From an uncultured Clostridia bacterium (lineage in GTDB: Bacteria; Bacillota; Clostridia; Christensenellales; UBA1242), in NCBI GenBank assembly GCA_930990975.1, contig CAKNRR010000002.1, forward strand, positions 64,204-128,203: DNA of 64,000 nucleotides, given 5' to 3'. A model generated the notes under the pieces. It saw only the letters and a list, made by a program, of their open reading frames with translations. It did no database searches and was not told where the DNA came from. This document shows, piece by piece, positions 1 through 8,936 of this stretch. Position numbers and translations under genes: made by a program. Within the stretch, counting starts at the first letter, position 1. Each line of letters opens with the position of its first letter.

Positions 1-122
1 TTATATACTAATAATCTTGAAGAATCTCTTGGCTCAATTGGTGTTTGGGCAATCAACTCTTGTGGTAAATCGTAATAATAACTGCTTTTTAAAAATAAAT
101 CTTTGTTGTTTATATTTGTCAT
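1..122 (-). CDS. queA: S-adenosylmethionine:tRNA ribosyltransferase-isomerase, 5' end only
   Basis: The minus strand opens with ATG at 122 and reads 40 codons to the window edge. The residues [12 protein letters not shown] followed by [10 protein letters not shown] match the highly conserved QueA N-terminus. QueA transfers and isomerises the ribose of S-adenosylmethionine onto preQ1 in tRNA to make epoxyqueuosine. It lies downstream of ruvB in the same direction, the usual ruvC-ruvA-ruvB-queA order. Only about a tenth of the gene is present, so catalytic residues cannot be checked. Confidence 0.88.
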   Translation of the reverse strand, partial: MTNINNKDLFLKSSYYYDLPQELIAQTPIEPRDSSRLLVY

Positions 123-193
123 TTTTTATCCTACTATTTTTGTTTTATGTCTATAATTTAATTTTTTTTTAATAATAATTTTAAATATTATTA

Positions 194-1204
194 TTAAATA
201 TTTTTATCATAAGGTATGCCAAAGTGTTTATATGCAGGCTCTAATGCAACCCTACCTCTAGGTGTTCTTGATATGAAGCCTAGTTGTAACAAATATGGTT
301 CGTAAACATCTTCAATTGTTGATGAATCTTCGCTTATAGTTGCAGACAAGGTGTCAAGTCCCACAGGTCCACCAGCAAATTTATTTATAATAGACAACAT
401 GATTTTTCTGTCAATAAAGTCTAAACCAAGGTCATCTATTTCCATAATTTGTAAAGTTTTATTTGCAATGTCTTTTGTAACTCGACCTGTACCTAAAACT
501 TGAGCATAATCACGCACTCTCTTTAACAACCTATTTGCGATACGAGGTGTCCCTCTGGATCTTTTTGCAATTTCCATGCTTGCATCTTTTTCTATTGTAA
601 CACCTAAGATATTTGCTGAACGATTTATAATTACAGCTAATTCTTCTGGAGTATAAAGTTCAAGTCTACATATCACGCCAAATCTATCTCTTAAAGGATT
701 TGTAAGCATACCTGCTTTTGTTGTAGCACCTATCAATGTGAAAGGCTTAATCTTTAATCTCATGTTTCTCGCTGAAGGACCTTTCCCAACTATAAAATCA
801 AGAGCAAAATCTTCCATTGCTGGATATAATATCTCTTCTACAGTTTTATTTAGTCTATGTATTTCATCAATAAATAGAACATCGTTCTGATTCAAATTAG
901 TTAATATAGCAGCCAAATCAGCAGCATGCTCAATTGCAGGACCAGATGTAACTTTAAACTGAGAACCAAGTTCGTTTGCTATAATATGTGACAATGTCGT
1001 TTTTCCTAGTCCTGGAGGTCCATATAACAGCACATGATCCAAGCTTTCTTTTCTTTCTTTTGCAGCTTTGATATAAACAGACAAGGCCTCTTTAACTTTG
1101 TTTTGCCCAATATATTCATCAAAAGATGTAGGTCTTAGGGAATTTTCTATTTCAGCATCAGTTAGGTTTTTTGTGCTGGTAATAAATCTGTCATTTTCTT
1201 CCAT
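194..1204 (-). CDS. ruvB: Holliday junction branch migration helicase RuvB
   Basis: RuvB is the AAA+ motor that drives branch migration of Holliday junctions as hexameric rings on either side of a RuvA tetramer. The 336 residues are the normal length. Walker [10 protein letters not shown] is at residues 62-70 and the Walker B box FIDEIH at 111-116. The sensor region GATTKAG and the C-terminal winged-helix domain (residues about 260-336, [10 protein letters not shown]) are present. The start follows the ruvA stop directly, so the two are probably co-translated. Nothing odd is seen. Confidence 0.97.
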   Translation of the reverse strand: MEENDRFITSTKNLTDAEIENSLRPTSFDEYIGQNKVKEALSVYIKAAKERKESLDHVLLYGPPGLGKTTLSHIIANELGSQFKVTSGPAIEHAADLAAILTNLNQNDVLFIDEIHRLNKTVEEILYPAMEDFALDFIVGKGPSARNMRLKIKPFTLIGATTKAGMLTNPLRDRFGVICRLELYTPEELAVIINRSANILGVTIEKDASMEIAKRSRGTPRIANRLLKRVRDYAQVLGTGRVTKDIANKTLQIMEIDDLGLDFIDRKIMLSIINKFAGGPVGLDTLSATISEDSSTIEDVYEPYLLQLGFISRTPRGRVALEPAYKHFGIPYDKNI

Positions 1205-1801
1205 TTATCCTTTATACCCCCTTAATGATTTTGAAATAATCTCTTCTGCAGTAGCGTTATTTGCAGCATTAGATCTTGCAAGCATATATGCTTCATTTTT
1301 ATTGATGCCAAGGCTTATCAAAGTATCTGTTGCCAATTGAACTGCATCTTCATCATAATTCACATCAAAGCTATTAGAGCTTGAATCGTCTATCCCAAGA
1401 ACATTAAGTTTATCTTTTAATTCCAAACATAATCTTTCTGCAGTCTTTTTCCCAAGTCCCTTAATTTTTGATAAAAGTTTGCTATCTTCATTAATGATAG
1501 CAACGATAAGGTCTGATAAACTTAAACCAGACAAAATTGTGATAGCGAGTTTTGGACCTACTCCGCTGACAGTTATAAGCTTATTAAAAACATCGCGTTC
1601 TTCTAGTGAAGAGAAGCCAAACAAAAATATACCGTCTTCTCTTACGGCCATATAAGTGTATATTTTGGCATTTTCTCCCGGCATAGGAAGTGAGACTAAA
1701 GTATTGTTGGATACGAATACCTCAAAACCAACACCATTCACATCTATTACGACACAATTCTCTTTTTTTTCTTCAATATTTCCAACTAAAAAAGAAATCA
1801 T
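1205..1801 (-). CDS. ruvA: Holliday junction DNA-binding protein RuvA
   Basis: RuvA binds the four-way junction and loads RuvB. The 198-residue protein has the N-terminal OB domain (residues 1-62), two helix-hairpin-helix motifs (VSGVGPKLA near 79 and IKGLGKKTAERL near 114) and a C-terminal UBA-like domain III that contacts RuvB. It sits between ruvC and ruvB with no gap to ruvB. Length and domain order are standard for the family. Confidence 0.96.
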   Translation of the reverse strand: MISFLVGNIEEKKENCVVIDVNGVGFEVFVSNNTLVSLPMPGENAKIYTYMAVREDGIFLFGFSSLEERDVFNKLITVSGVGPKLAITILSGLSLSDLIVAIINEDSKLLSKIKGLGKKTAERLCLELKDKLNVLGIDDSSSNSFDVNYDEDAVQLATDTLISLGINKNEAYMLARSNAANNATAEEIISKSLRGYKG

Positions 1802-1828
1802 TTTAATACCTCTTTTATATTTTATCTA

Positions 1829-2317
1829 TTATACCTTATTTTGATTTAAACTTGGGCTTGTCTGACTGTGGCAAATCGCAACAGCGAGTGCATCAGCTGC
1901 ATCATCAGGTTTAGGTATTTCTCTAAGTCCTAATATAGCTTTTACCATGTATTGCACTTGTGCTTTTTCTGCTCTCCCTTGACCTGTAAGAGCTTGCTTT
2001 ATTTGCAGTGGCGTATATTCATAAATATTACCACAATACTTTTGACAAGCAAGCACTATGACACCTCTTGCTTGAGCCACCTGAATAATTGTTTTTTGAT
2101 TTTTAAAATAAAATAATTCTTCTATAGCAACAACTTCTGGCTTATATTTATCAAACAAAAATTTTAGGCTGGCATCTATTGCTTCCAACCTAATTGGCAA
2201 ACTGTCTTCTTTTGGTGTTGTAATAGCTCCATAATCAATAACCATATCATTTTTTGATGTATCAATGATTCCGTATCCAATTATGGCATATCCTGGGTCA
2301 ATACCTAATATTATCAT
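1829..2317 (-). CDS. ruvC: Holliday junction resolvase RuvC
   Basis: RuvC cuts Holliday junctions symmetrically with two metal ions in an RNase H-like fold. The 162-residue protein starts with GIDPG, carrying the first catalytic Asp (D7), has the conserved Glu in VAIEELF near residue 66, and the C-terminal acidic pair in KPDDAADALAVA. It is the first gene of the ruvCAB-queA run, 27 bp before ruvA. No recognisable terminator separates it from ruvA. Confidence 0.96.
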   Translation of the reverse strand: MIILGIDPGYAIIGYGIIDTSKNDMVIDYGAITTPKEDSLPIRLEAIDASLKFLFDKYKPEVVAIEELFYFKNQKTIIQVAQARGVIVLACQKYCGNIYEYTPLQIKQALTGQGRAEKAQVQYMVKAILGLREIPKPDDAADALAVAICHSQTSPSLNQNKV

Positions 2318-2592
2318 ATGAAAATTTTACTACATAACAAAAAATATGTCAATTAATTTGTTTATTATTGTATAGAAAAACCTTTGATTAATGGATTATA
2401 TAAAATAAATTTAAAAATAATATAAAAATATTAAATTTTATATTTTGATGAATTTTCATATTTTCTAAATTATTTATTTTGTTGATTTAATTAATAATTA
2501 GAATATCTTAATTTAAGAGTAAATAAAAAACATTTTATTTATAAGTGGGATTATTTTTATTTTATTTCATTTCATTTTTATTAAATAAAAAA
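2318..2592. other. AT-rich intergenic stretch upstream of ruvC
   Basis: About 275 bp of extremely AT-rich sequence lie between ruvC and the terminator of the upstream gene. I see no open frame with a ribosome site, no RNA gene and no strong repeat. It presumably carries the ruvC promoter, but no -35/-10 pair stands out. Confidence 0.5.
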
Positions 2593-2622
2593 CGGACTTT
2601 ATCTTATAACTGATAAAGTCCG
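2593..2622 (-). terminator. Rho-independent terminator
   Basis: An 11-bp perfect stem (CGGACTTTATC with GATAAAGTCCG) and an 8-nt loop are followed on the minus strand by a T-rich run. It lies just past the stop codon of the 102-residue gene and ends that unit. Confidence 0.85.
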
Positions 2623-2657
2623 TATCATTTAATTTAAGTTCATTGAATTAAGCTTTA

Positions 2658-2966
2658 TTAAATACCTTTTTCGTCCTCACATTGTGTGTCTTGTTTTTCT
2701 TCATGCACTCTTTGACTTCTTTTTCTCTCTTTATAGGCTTTGATTTCTTCCTCTGTCAATGGTGGCAAGAATGATAATTGCACAGGCAATATTTTCCCAT
2801 TTTTATCCTTTTCAATTGTCTTAGGATAATAAATATTTTGTTCATCTTTTAAAGTAGGTTCTGCCTGTTCTAATTTAGCTTTAAGTTCTTCTGCTCTTTC
2901 TCTTGCCCAAGCATCCTCTCTTTCCTCTTTTTCATTTTCCCAATCAGCATACCAATTTATTGACAT
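2658..2966 (-). CDS. Hypothetical protein, charged 102 residues
   Basis: I do not recognise this gene. The start is placed at the ATG at 2966 (MSINWYADWENEKEE), which follows an AAAGGAGG ribosome site at the right distance; a longer frame reaches further upstream but has no such site. The product is very rich in Glu, Lys and Arg, with helical stretches (residues about 8-40 and 75-95) separated by a Pro-containing segment. There is no signal peptide and no membrane segment. It stands between yebC and its own terminator, so it is a real short transcription unit of unknown role. Confidence 0.7.
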   Translation of the reverse strand: MSINWYADWENEKEEREDAWARERAEELKAKLEQAEPTLKDEQNIYYPKTIEKDKNGKILPVQLSFLPPLTEEEIKAYKERKRSQRVHEEKQDTQCEDEKGI

Positions 2967-3027
2967 ACCCTTCCTCCTTTGTATATTCGTATTATAACAC
3001 ACAAAAAACAATAAATCAATATAAAAA

Positions 3028-3047
3028 AATACCTTTAAAAAGGTATT
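3028..3047 (-). terminator. Terminator after yebC
   Basis: A short palindromic stem (AAATACCTTT with AAAGGTATTT) begins directly after the yebC stop and is followed on the minus strand by seven T residues. Confidence 0.75.
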
Positions 3048-3782
3048 TTATTCTTGATCTGGAATGTTAACATTATGATAAACTTCTTGCACATCGTCAA
3101 GATCTTCAAGAGCATCTATCATTCTTGTAAATTTTGTCAATTTTTCTTCATCTAAATCAACATAACTATCTGGAATCATTGTTGTTTCAGCATTGAGGAC
3201 AGAATAGCCAGCTGCAGTTAAATCTTCGCTTAATTTGTTGTGTTCATTTGCTTGGCAAATGATTTCAAATGAATCATCATACTCTACAATGTCAACAGCA
3301 CCTAAATCTAAAGCTGTCATCATAAGTTCATCACTGTCAACTTTGTCAGTTTTTTCAACTTCAACTATACCTTTTCTTTGGAAAAGATAACTTACGCAGC
3401 CAGTAGAACCTAAAGAGCCACCAAATTTATCAAAAGAATGTCTTACATCGCCTGCTGTTCTGTTTTTATTATCAGTTAAACATTCAACAATGACAGCAGC
3501 TCCTCCAGTGCCATAGCCTTCATAAGTGCAACTTTCATAATTTACACCTGACAACTCTCCTGCAGCTTTTTTAATACTTCTTTCTATTGTATCATTTGGC
3601 ATATTGTTTTGTTTAGCTTTTGCAATTACATCTTTCAATTTTGGGTTTGAAACAGGATCTGACCCTCCTGTTTTAACACAAACAGCAATTTCACGACCTA
3701 TTTTCGTAAAAATTTTCCCTCTTTGTGCATCACTTTTCCCTTTTCTTGCCTGTATATTATGCCATTTTGAATGCCCTGACAT
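3048..3782 (-). CDS. yebC: YebC/PmpR-family translation/transcription regulator
   Basis: The 244 residues match the full-length YebC family. The N-terminus [20 protein letters not shown] is diagnostic. Family members act as DNA-binding regulators or, as shown for some YebC proteins, help ribosomes pass proline stretches; which applies here cannot be told from sequence. The three-domain layout with [17 protein letters not shown] in the middle is intact. It lies near ruvC as in many Firmicutes. A GGAGG ribosome site precedes the start. Confidence 0.94.
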   Translation of the reverse strand: MSGHSKWHNIQARKGKSDAQRGKIFTKIGREIAVCVKTGGSDPVSNPKLKDVIAKAKQNNMPNDTIERSIKKAAGELSGVNYESCTYEGYGTGGAAVIVECLTDNKNRTAGDVRHSFDKFGGSLGSTGCVSYLFQRKGIVEVEKTDKVDSDELMMTALDLGAVDIVEYDDSFEIICQANEHNKLSEDLTAAGYSVLNAETTMIPDSYVDLDEEKLTKFTRMIDALEDLDDVQEVYHNVNIPDQE

Positions 3783-3940
3783 TTTGTTTCCTCCTTTATT
3801 TTTATTTAAATTATATGAAAATCTTGATTAATCATTATAATTAATTTAAAGTTTCAATATAATTTTATTATATCAATTTCATGTTTTATAGTCAAATAAG
3901 TCAATTCATTTAATAATTCATTTAACTTATTTGGAATGAT

Positions 3941-4672
3941 TTATTTAAGAAAATTTTGTTTAGATAGTTCATACATTATAATTGAACCAGAAACAGAAGC
4001 ATTTAAACTTTCAACATTGTTAAGCATAGGTATTGAAACACTGTATTTGCAAATCAATGATAATTCTTCGGAAACACCTTGTCCTTCATTGCCTACAACA
4101 ACACCTAGAATGCCACTATTGTTAAACTTAAATATATTTTCTCCATTCATATCAGCTTTTAATAGGTCAAATTTCCATTGCTTGATTTGTTTAATGAAAT
4201 TCTCTCTTGGCATTTCTATTATATGATTTTGGAAAACTGTTCCAACACTGCTTCTAATCAATTTAGAGTTTGTTATATGCACGCTATCAAGTAAAAAAAC
4301 ATATTCAAAACCGCAGGCAGTGGCGGTTCTTATTAAAGTTCCAACATTGCCAGGATCTTGTAAACCATCAATAACTAAAAAATTAGTTTTTGGCTTTTCC
4401 ACTATATTTGGTATGTATTCAACAACACATACTACACCCTGTGGTGTTTTGCTGTCTGAAAGTTGTTCTATTGTTTTTCTGTCAACTAAATAAACATTTT
4501 CTTGAAAATCAAATATGTTTAACTTGTCATTCTCTAAAAATAAGTATTTGTATTTCAACCCCATTTTTAAAGCATCTTTAATAATTTTTACATTATCCAA
4601 AAAAAGCAAATAACGATTTTCATGTTTTTGCTTTTTTATGTCTTTAATTAAGTTATTGCTTGCTTTAAGCAT
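3941..4672 (-). CDS. SpoU/TrmH-family RNA 2'-O-methyltransferase
   Basis: The enzyme transfers a methyl group from S-adenosylmethionine to a ribose 2'-OH in rRNA or tRNA; the exact target is unknown. The 243 residues have an N-terminal substrate-binding domain (about 1-95) and the SPOUT trefoil-knot domain with its three motifs: LQDPGNVGTLIRTA near 112-125, GVVVGNEGQGVS near 190 and IPMLNNVESLNASVSGSI near 215. Its ATG overlaps the rplT stop by one base, so translation is coupled; an RNA methyltransferase after infC-rpmI-rplT is common in Clostridia. Confidence 0.92.
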   Translation of the reverse strand: MLKASNNLIKDIKKQKHENRYLLFLDNVKIIKDALKMGLKYKYLFLENDKLNIFDFQENVYLVDRKTIEQLSDSKTPQGVVCVVEYIPNIVEKPKTNFLVIDGLQDPGNVGTLIRTATACGFEYVFLLDSVHITNSKLIRSSVGTVFQNHIIEMPRENFIKQIKQWKFDLLKADMNGENIFKFNNSGILGVVVGNEGQGVSEELSLICKYSVSIPMLNNVESLNASVSGSIIMYELSKQNFLK

Positions 4673-5013
4673 TATTTAACTTGTCCTACAAGTGCAGCAA
4701 ATGCTTCTGGTTCTCTTACAGCCATATCAGCAAGAACTTTTCTGTTTAAATCAATTCCCTTGCTCTTCAATCCAGCAATGAATTTAGAATAAGAAATTCC
4801 GTTTTGTCTGCATCCAGCATTGATTCTTGTGATCCAAAGAGCTCTGAAGTTTCTTTTCTTTAATTTGCGTCCAACATAAGCATATTGGCCACTTCTCATA
4901 ACTTGTTGTTTTGCAGATCTGTAAAGTTTTGATTTAGCACCTCTATACCCTTTTGCAGATTTAAGAATAGAACGACGCTTTTTAACTGCATTAACTGTTC
5001 TTTTAATTCTCAT
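4672..5013 (-). CDS. rplT: 50S ribosomal protein L20
   Basis: This is bL20, which is needed early in 50S assembly and in many bacteria represses its own operon by binding the leader. The 113 residues match the normal length, with the conserved basic N-terminal arm ([18 protein letters not shown]) and the globular domain containing [17 protein letters not shown]. It lies between rpmI and the methyltransferase in an infC-rpmI-rplT operon. Confidence 0.98.
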   Translation of the reverse strand: MRIKRTVNAVKKRRSILKSAKGYRGAKSKLYRSAKQQVMRSGQYAYVGRKLKKRNFRALWITRINAGCRQNGISYSKFIAGLKSKGIDLNRKVLADMAVREPEAFAALVGQVK

Positions 5014-5024
5014 AATAGTCCTCC

Positions 5025-5219
5025 TTATTTAGCCAAAAGGGACTTGATATTTTGTGTGTTCTTTCCTGATATATAAGACCCTTTTCTTAATTTTCTTTTA
5101 TTTGATTTTGATTTTTTAGTAAGGAAATGTCCTTTCCCTGGTCTTGCAAACTTAACTTCTCCATTTGCTGTTAAACGAAAACGCTTTTTGCATCCACTAT
5201 GTGTTTTTTGTTTTGGCAT
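5025..5219 (-). CDS. rpmI: 50S ribosomal protein L35
   Basis: bL35 is 64 residues here, its usual size, and begins [20 protein letters not shown], close to the family signature PKMKTH..AKRF. It is strongly basic. It lies 11 bp upstream of rplT and 15 bp downstream of infC in the standard operon. An AGGAG ribosome site precedes it. Confidence 0.97.
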   Translation of the reverse strand: MPKQKTHSGCKKRFRLTANGEVKFARPGKGHFLTKKSKSNKRKLRKGSYISGKNTQNIKSLLAK

Positions 5220-5234
5220 AATCTTTCTCTCCTT

Positions 5235-5735
5235 TTACTTTAATTTTTTAGGACTTATAACAACAAAAATATTTCGTCCAAGAAGTTCTGGCTCTTTCTC
5301 TACAGTTCCTACATCGTTGAGTCTTGAACAGAATTCTTTTACAATCTCTCTAGCTTTGTTTACATAAGCTTGTTCGCGTCCTTTCATGCGCAAAGTAACC
5401 TTAACCTTGTTACCTTCCTTCAAAAATTTTGTTGCACTTGAAACACGATAAGCTATATCATGCTCCTCTATAGTCATTGATAACCTAACTTCTTTGGTTT
5501 CAATAATTTTCTGAGATTTTTTTATTTCTTTATCTTTCTTTAGAGCATCATATTTAAACTTACCATAATCCAATATTTTGCATACTGGTGGGTTTGTTCC
5601 TGCAGACATAAGCACCAAATCATAACCGCGTTCTTCTGCAATAGCCAAAGCTTCATTTCTTGAAACAATACCTAATTGTTCTCCATTTTCTCCTATCAAA
5701 CGAACTTGTGGTGCTGTTATTTGTTCGTTTATCAA
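5235..5735 (-). CDS. infC: Translation initiation factor IF-3
   Basis: IF-3 binds the 30S subunit and checks start codon and initiator tRNA. The 166 residues include the N-domain (VRLIGENGEQLGI, LDYGKFKYD), the lysine-rich linker and the C-domain (KVKVTLRMKGRE). The start is a TTG at 5735 with AAGGA four bases upstream; no ATG lies at the N-terminus. Use of a rare start is typical of infC, where IF-3 discriminates against it and so represses its own synthesis. It is first in the infC-rpmI-rplT operon. Confidence 0.95.
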   Translation of the reverse strand: MINEQITAPQVRLIGENGEQLGIVSRNEALAIAEERGYDLVLMSAGTNPPVCKILDYGKFKYDALKKDKEIKKSQKIIETKEVRLSMTIEEHDIAYRVSSATKFLKEGNKVKVTLRMKGREQAYVNKAREIVKEFCSRLNDVGTVEKEPELLGRNIFVVISPKKLK

Positions 5736-5895
5736 TAATTCCTTAAAAATTGTTATAATCCCCTTTTAAATAAAAATTTGGTGGAAGCATAAAATTCCAC
5801 CAAAAAACTTTTTATAAATTTTAAATATAATTAAGTTTTTTAACCGATTCTAGCGCGTTTGCTGAATGGTGAGAAATGGAATTTCTACTTTCATG
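5736..5895 (-). ncRNA. infC operon leader RNA, L20-leader-like
   Basis: About 160 bases separate the promoter from infC. They hold an attenuator-type hairpin (5777-5804) close to the infC ribosome site and an upstream structured stretch at about 5835-5890. In Bacillus, infC-rpmI-rplT leaders are bound by L20, which causes premature termination; by position and layout this is the equivalent. I could not match the L20 contact nucleotides by eye. Confidence 0.55.
5777..5804 (-). terminator. Attenuator hairpin ahead of infC
   Basis: A 10-bp perfect stem (TTTGGTGGAA with TTCCACCAAA) with an 8-base loop is followed on the minus strand by a T-rich tract. It lies inside the leader about 40 bases before the infC start, so it can only act as an attenuator. 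Confidence 0.75.
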
Positions 5896-5900
5896 CGTAT

Positions 5901-5929
5901 ATAATATCATATATTTTTCTGCTTGTCAA
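5901..5929 (-). promoter_or_regulatory. SigA-type promoter of the infC operon
   Basis: On the minus strand TTGACA (5924-5929) and TATTAT (5901-5906) are 17 bp apart, a near-consensus housekeeping promoter, about 165 bp before infC. Confidence 0.8.
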
Positions 5930-6018
5930 TAAAAAATGAATAAATTTTACAAAATTCTTTTTTAATTTTTTAAACAATATTATAAGTCTTTTTTTTTCTT
6001 TTTCATAAGTTTTAATTT

Positions 6019-6582
6019 TTAAAACTTGAAAAATTTATCTAAGAATTTCCCCAGCTTTAATATTATTATATTTGAGTTTTTTAAAGCATATTCTTTCATA
6101 ATAGCTTTAAAAAATATGGTTATACCAGCAATGATTGCGGAGGTCAATATCGAAGTTAACATGACTAAGTTTGCATTATTTATATTATTCGTTATGGCTA
6201 CGACAATACAAGCTCCGCCAGCTCCACATAATGTACTACAAATATCACCCACAACATCGGCACAAAAGGAACAAACCTTCTCGCTATTCTTGCAAAGTAT
6301 TAGTCCAACCTCTGCACCATTCTTTTTCTCTTTTTTCCACTTTAAAAATTCATTTATATCTGCTGATGCTGCGGCAATGCCAAGCATATCAAATACAACA
6401 GCAATAAAAATAAAAAAAGAAAGACAAATGCAAGCAAAAACAACACCCATTTTAGATAGCATAGTTTGACTTAAAAAGCCAAAAAATATAGACATACAAA
6501 TTGCTATGAAAAACATCCGTATTGCCCATACATATTTTCTTTTCATTATGGATTGCACTGAAATTTTATTGCGCTTTTTCAC
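6019..6582 (-). CDS. DUF21/CorB-like membrane protein without CBS domains
   Basis: The 187-residue protein has about four predicted membrane segments (near 17-40, 46-72, 118-150 and 150-165 by hydrophobicity). Short Clostridial proteins of this kind are often annotated as Mg2+/Co2+ transporter CorB because they resemble the N-terminal DUF21 membrane domain of the CNNM/CorC family, but they lack the cytoplasmic CBS pair. The recognisable part is FDMLGIAAASADINEF followed by SEKVCSFCADVVGDICS. Transport has not been shown for this short form. It lies after xseB, separated by a hairpin. Confidence 0.6.
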   Translation of the reverse strand: MKKRNKISVQSIMKRKYVWAIRMFFIAICMSIFFGFLSQTMLSKMGVVFACICLSFFIFIAVVFDMLGIAAASADINEFLKWKKEKKNGAEVGLILCKNSEKVCSFCADVVGDICSTLCGAGGACIVVAITNNINNANLVMLTSILTSAIIAGITIFFKAIMKEYALKNSNIIILKLGKFLDKFFKF

Positions 6583-6656
6583 AAAATATGTATATGAAAT
6601 GTTTTAATTATATATGTTTGTTTATTGAAAATAGATAAGACTAAAACACTTATTAA

Positions 6657-6686
6657 AACACTTATATGGTTGCCATATTTAGTGTT
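6657..6686 (-). terminator. Probable terminator after xseB
   Basis: Arms AACACTTATATGG and CCATATTTAGTGTT form a long stem with one mismatch and a three-base loop, 24 bases past the xseB stop. The following tract is A/T-rich rather than pure T, so termination may be partial. Confidence 0.6.
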
Positions 6687-6709
6687 CGTTTTAAGTCCCT
6701 ATTTTTGTC

Positions 6710-6916
6710 CTATATTTCTTCTAGCTTGTCTAAGGTTTCTTTTATTTCTGTAAGCTTTCCTTTTGCTTTATCTAAATTTTTATAACATATCTTTATTAAA
6801 TCTTTGCCTTGTTCTATAAGTTTTAAAGCTTCATTTATAGATAATGTTCCACTTTCGATTTTGGTTATTATTTCATTTAATTTTTCTGATGCTTCTTCAT
6901 AAGTTAATTCTTCCAT
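6710..6916 (-). CDS. xseB: Exodeoxyribonuclease VII small subunit
   Basis: The small subunit of exonuclease VII coats the helical arms of XseA and is needed for activity on single-stranded DNA. The 68 residues show the family motif: YEEASEKLNEIITKIESG near the start and LSINEALKLIEQG in the middle. It follows xseA by 10 bp in the same operon. The normal length is 60-80 residues. Confidence 0.95.
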   Translation of the reverse strand: MEELTYEEASEKLNEIITKIESGTLSINEALKLIEQGKDLIKICYKNLDKAKGKLTEIKETLDKLEEI

Positions 6917-6926
6917 ACAAATCTCC

Positions 6927-8111
6927 TTATTTTTTATTTTCCTTTATTGGCTGAGCTTTGACTATTCCATCATAGAATGTCAATGTTATATCTTTGTCCA
7001 TATTTAAATCTTGTAATAAATTTACACTTCCGTTGTCTTGCTCAACTTTGGCAAAACCGCTTTTTAAAATATTAGTAGGATCTATTTTTTGAATTGTTGT
7101 TTCAACTAGTCCTATTTCATAATATTTTTGATTTATAAAATTGTCTAAGCTCTTAATTAAGTTTTCTTTTTTATGCAATAAATCTGTTTCTTCTTGTGAT
7201 AAAAGTTTTTCTATATTATTTGTCAATTTTAAACTTAAAATTTTGCTTTCAGTAAATTTATCTTGAATATAGTTTGTTGCCGTTTTATTAAAGTAATCAA
7301 AAATACCCCACATTTCAGCTTTTCTATCAGCCAAATCATAGGTCAATAATTCTGCCGCGGCTGATGGAGTTGGCGCTCTTAAGTCACTTACAAAATCAAT
7401 TATAGTAAAGTCTGTTTCATGACCTACGGCAGAAATTAATGGTTTTGGACAATTATAAGCACTTCTTGCGACAATTTCGGTGTTATAAGCCCACAGGTCT
7501 TCTAATGATCCACCGCCTCTTGCGACTATTATAACATCAATTTTGTCATATTTCCCCATGACATCAATAGCATGAGCAATTTCATTTTCAGCTAAATTGC
7601 CCTGCACCTTAGTGTTGTATAAAACAATGTCTACTGAAGGGTTCCTTCGCCAGGCTATATTCTTAATATCTTGGATGACAGCGCCTTCTTTTGAAGTTAT
7701 CACTCCTATTCTATTTATAACTTTTGGCAGTGGCTTTTTATGAGCTATATCAAACAAGCCTTCATTTTGCAGTTTTTCTTTTAGTTTTAAAAACTCCTCG
7801 TAAAGTTTCCCCTGTCCAACTTTTTCTACTTTTATTACATTAAAATTCAGTTTCCCGCCCTTTACATAATAGTTTGGAGAACCTGTAACTATGACTTTTG
7901 AACCTTCTTCAATAAGTGAAATATAGTTAGGATAGAAACATACACAAGACAATGTTGCATTTTCATCTTTTAAAGAAAAATAGATGACATTTCTTGATAA
8001 ACTTACACCAAAAACTTCTCCTACAACAGGGATATTGTGTAGGAGTTCTTCTGCATCAAAAATTTGTTTTATATATGTATTTAATTTTGAAACACTTATA
8101 GCTTCTGTCAT
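6927..8111 (-). CDS. xseA: Exodeoxyribonuclease VII large subunit
   Basis: XseA is the catalytic subunit that degrades single-stranded DNA from both ends. The 394 residues contain the N-terminal OB-fold domain (about 1-100), the catalytic domain with VITSKEGAVIQDI near 134, ARGGGSLEDLW near 200 and AVGHETDFTIIDFVSDLRAPTP near 230, and a C-terminal coiled-coil region. It is a little shorter than the E. coli protein (456), mostly in the coiled coil. It starts 7 bp after nusB ends. Confidence 0.95.
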   Translation of the reverse strand: MTEAISVSKLNTYIKQIFDAEELLHNIPVVGEVFGVSLSRNVIYFSLKDENATLSCVCFYPNYISLIEEGSKVIVTGSPNYYVKGGKLNFNVIKVEKVGQGKLYEEFLKLKEKLQNEGLFDIAHKKPLPKVINRIGVITSKEGAVIQDIKNIAWRRNPSVDIVLYNTKVQGNLAENEIAHAIDVMGKYDKIDVIIVARGGGSLEDLWAYNTEIVARSAYNCPKPLISAVGHETDFTIIDFVSDLRAPTPSAAAELLTYDLADRKAEMWGIFDYFNKTATNYIQDKFTESKILSLKLTNNIEKLLSQEETDLLHKKENLIKSLDNFINQKYYEIGLVETTIQKIDPTNILKSGFAKVEQDNGSVNLLQDLNMDKDITLTFYDGIVKAQPIKENKK

Positions 8112-8118
8112 GAATTTC

Positions 8119-8520
8119 CTAATTATTATTTTTATTGTTTGATCTTATAATTGAAGATAAGACTCCATTTATAAATTTACTGCTTTTTTCTGTAGAATAT
8201 TTTTTTGCAAGTTCGACAACTTCATTGATTGCTATTTTATAAGGTGTATCAAGATAATTTATTTCAGTTAATGCTTCAAAAAGCAAGGCTAAATCTACTT
8301 TATAAACTCTATCAATTTCATAACCAATCAAATGTGATGAAATTGTATCTTTAATTTCTTCTCTATGCTTTTCAAAATTTAGTACTATACTTTTAGCAAA
8401 ATCTATATCTCCTTCTTTCTTTAGAGAAGCAAAAAACTCTTCGTCAATAATATAATTTTCTTTGACGAAAAGTCTTTCAAATATTAATTGAAAAGCAAGT
8501 TCTCTAGCATAAGTTCTCAT
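8119..8520 (-). CDS. nusB: Transcription antitermination factor NusB
   Basis: NusB with NusE (S10) binds boxA RNA and supports antitermination of rRNA operons. The 133 residues are all-helical, with the typical N-terminal RELAFQLIFE motif and the C-terminal TPYKIAINEVVELAKKYSTEKSSKFINGVL region. Its ATG overlaps the end of the asp23 gene by one base, so the pair is translationally coupled. Confidence 0.95.
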   Translation of the reverse strand: MRTYARELAFQLIFERLFVKENYIIDEEFFASLKKEGDIDFAKSIVLNFEKHREEIKDTISSHLIGYEIDRVYKVDLALLFEALTEINYLDTPYKIAINEVVELAKKYSTEKSSKFINGVLSSIIRSNNKNNN

Positions 8521-8885
8521 TACATTTCCTCATCACATTCGACGCCATAAACATGAACATTTATTTTGCCAGCTTTTATGCCAACCATTGAATTTAAAGA
8601 ATTCTTGATGTTTTCCTGAACTCTAAATGCAATGTCTGGCACACTATAACCGATATATACTTTAACATATACATCCACATCTAGTGTTCCATTAGTATTA
8701 AATTTTATACTGACGCCTTCACTCTTTGGTTTTATTATTTTCTTATAGAATGGCAAATAATCATTTGTCAATGATTCAACACCATTGATTTCTTTTGTAG
8801 CAAGGTTGATGATTGACAAAAGGATATCTCTATCAATCTCAACCTTCCCCTTTTTCTGTAATGTTCCTACATTTTTATTATCCAT
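8520..8885 (-). CDS. Asp23/Gls24 family envelope stress protein
   Basis: The 121-residue protein has the Asp23 domain: GKVEIDRDILLSIINLATKEINGV near the start and VDVYVKVYIGYSVPDIAFRVQENIK in the second half. Family members associate with the membrane and the cell envelope stress response; in Clostridia a copy stands between spoIIIAH and nusB, as here. The function at this locus is not known. It is not a secreted protein: no signal peptide. Confidence 0.9.
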   Translation of the reverse strand: MDNKNVGTLQKKGKVEIDRDILLSIINLATKEINGVESLTNDYLPFYKKIIKPKSEGVSIKFNTNGTLDVDVYVKVYIGYSVPDIAFRVQENIKNSLNSMVGIKAGKINVHVYGVECDEEM

Positions 8886-8936
8886 TACTTTCTCCTATTA
8901 TTTTGTATTATAACACAAAATAAAGTCTTTTGGCAA

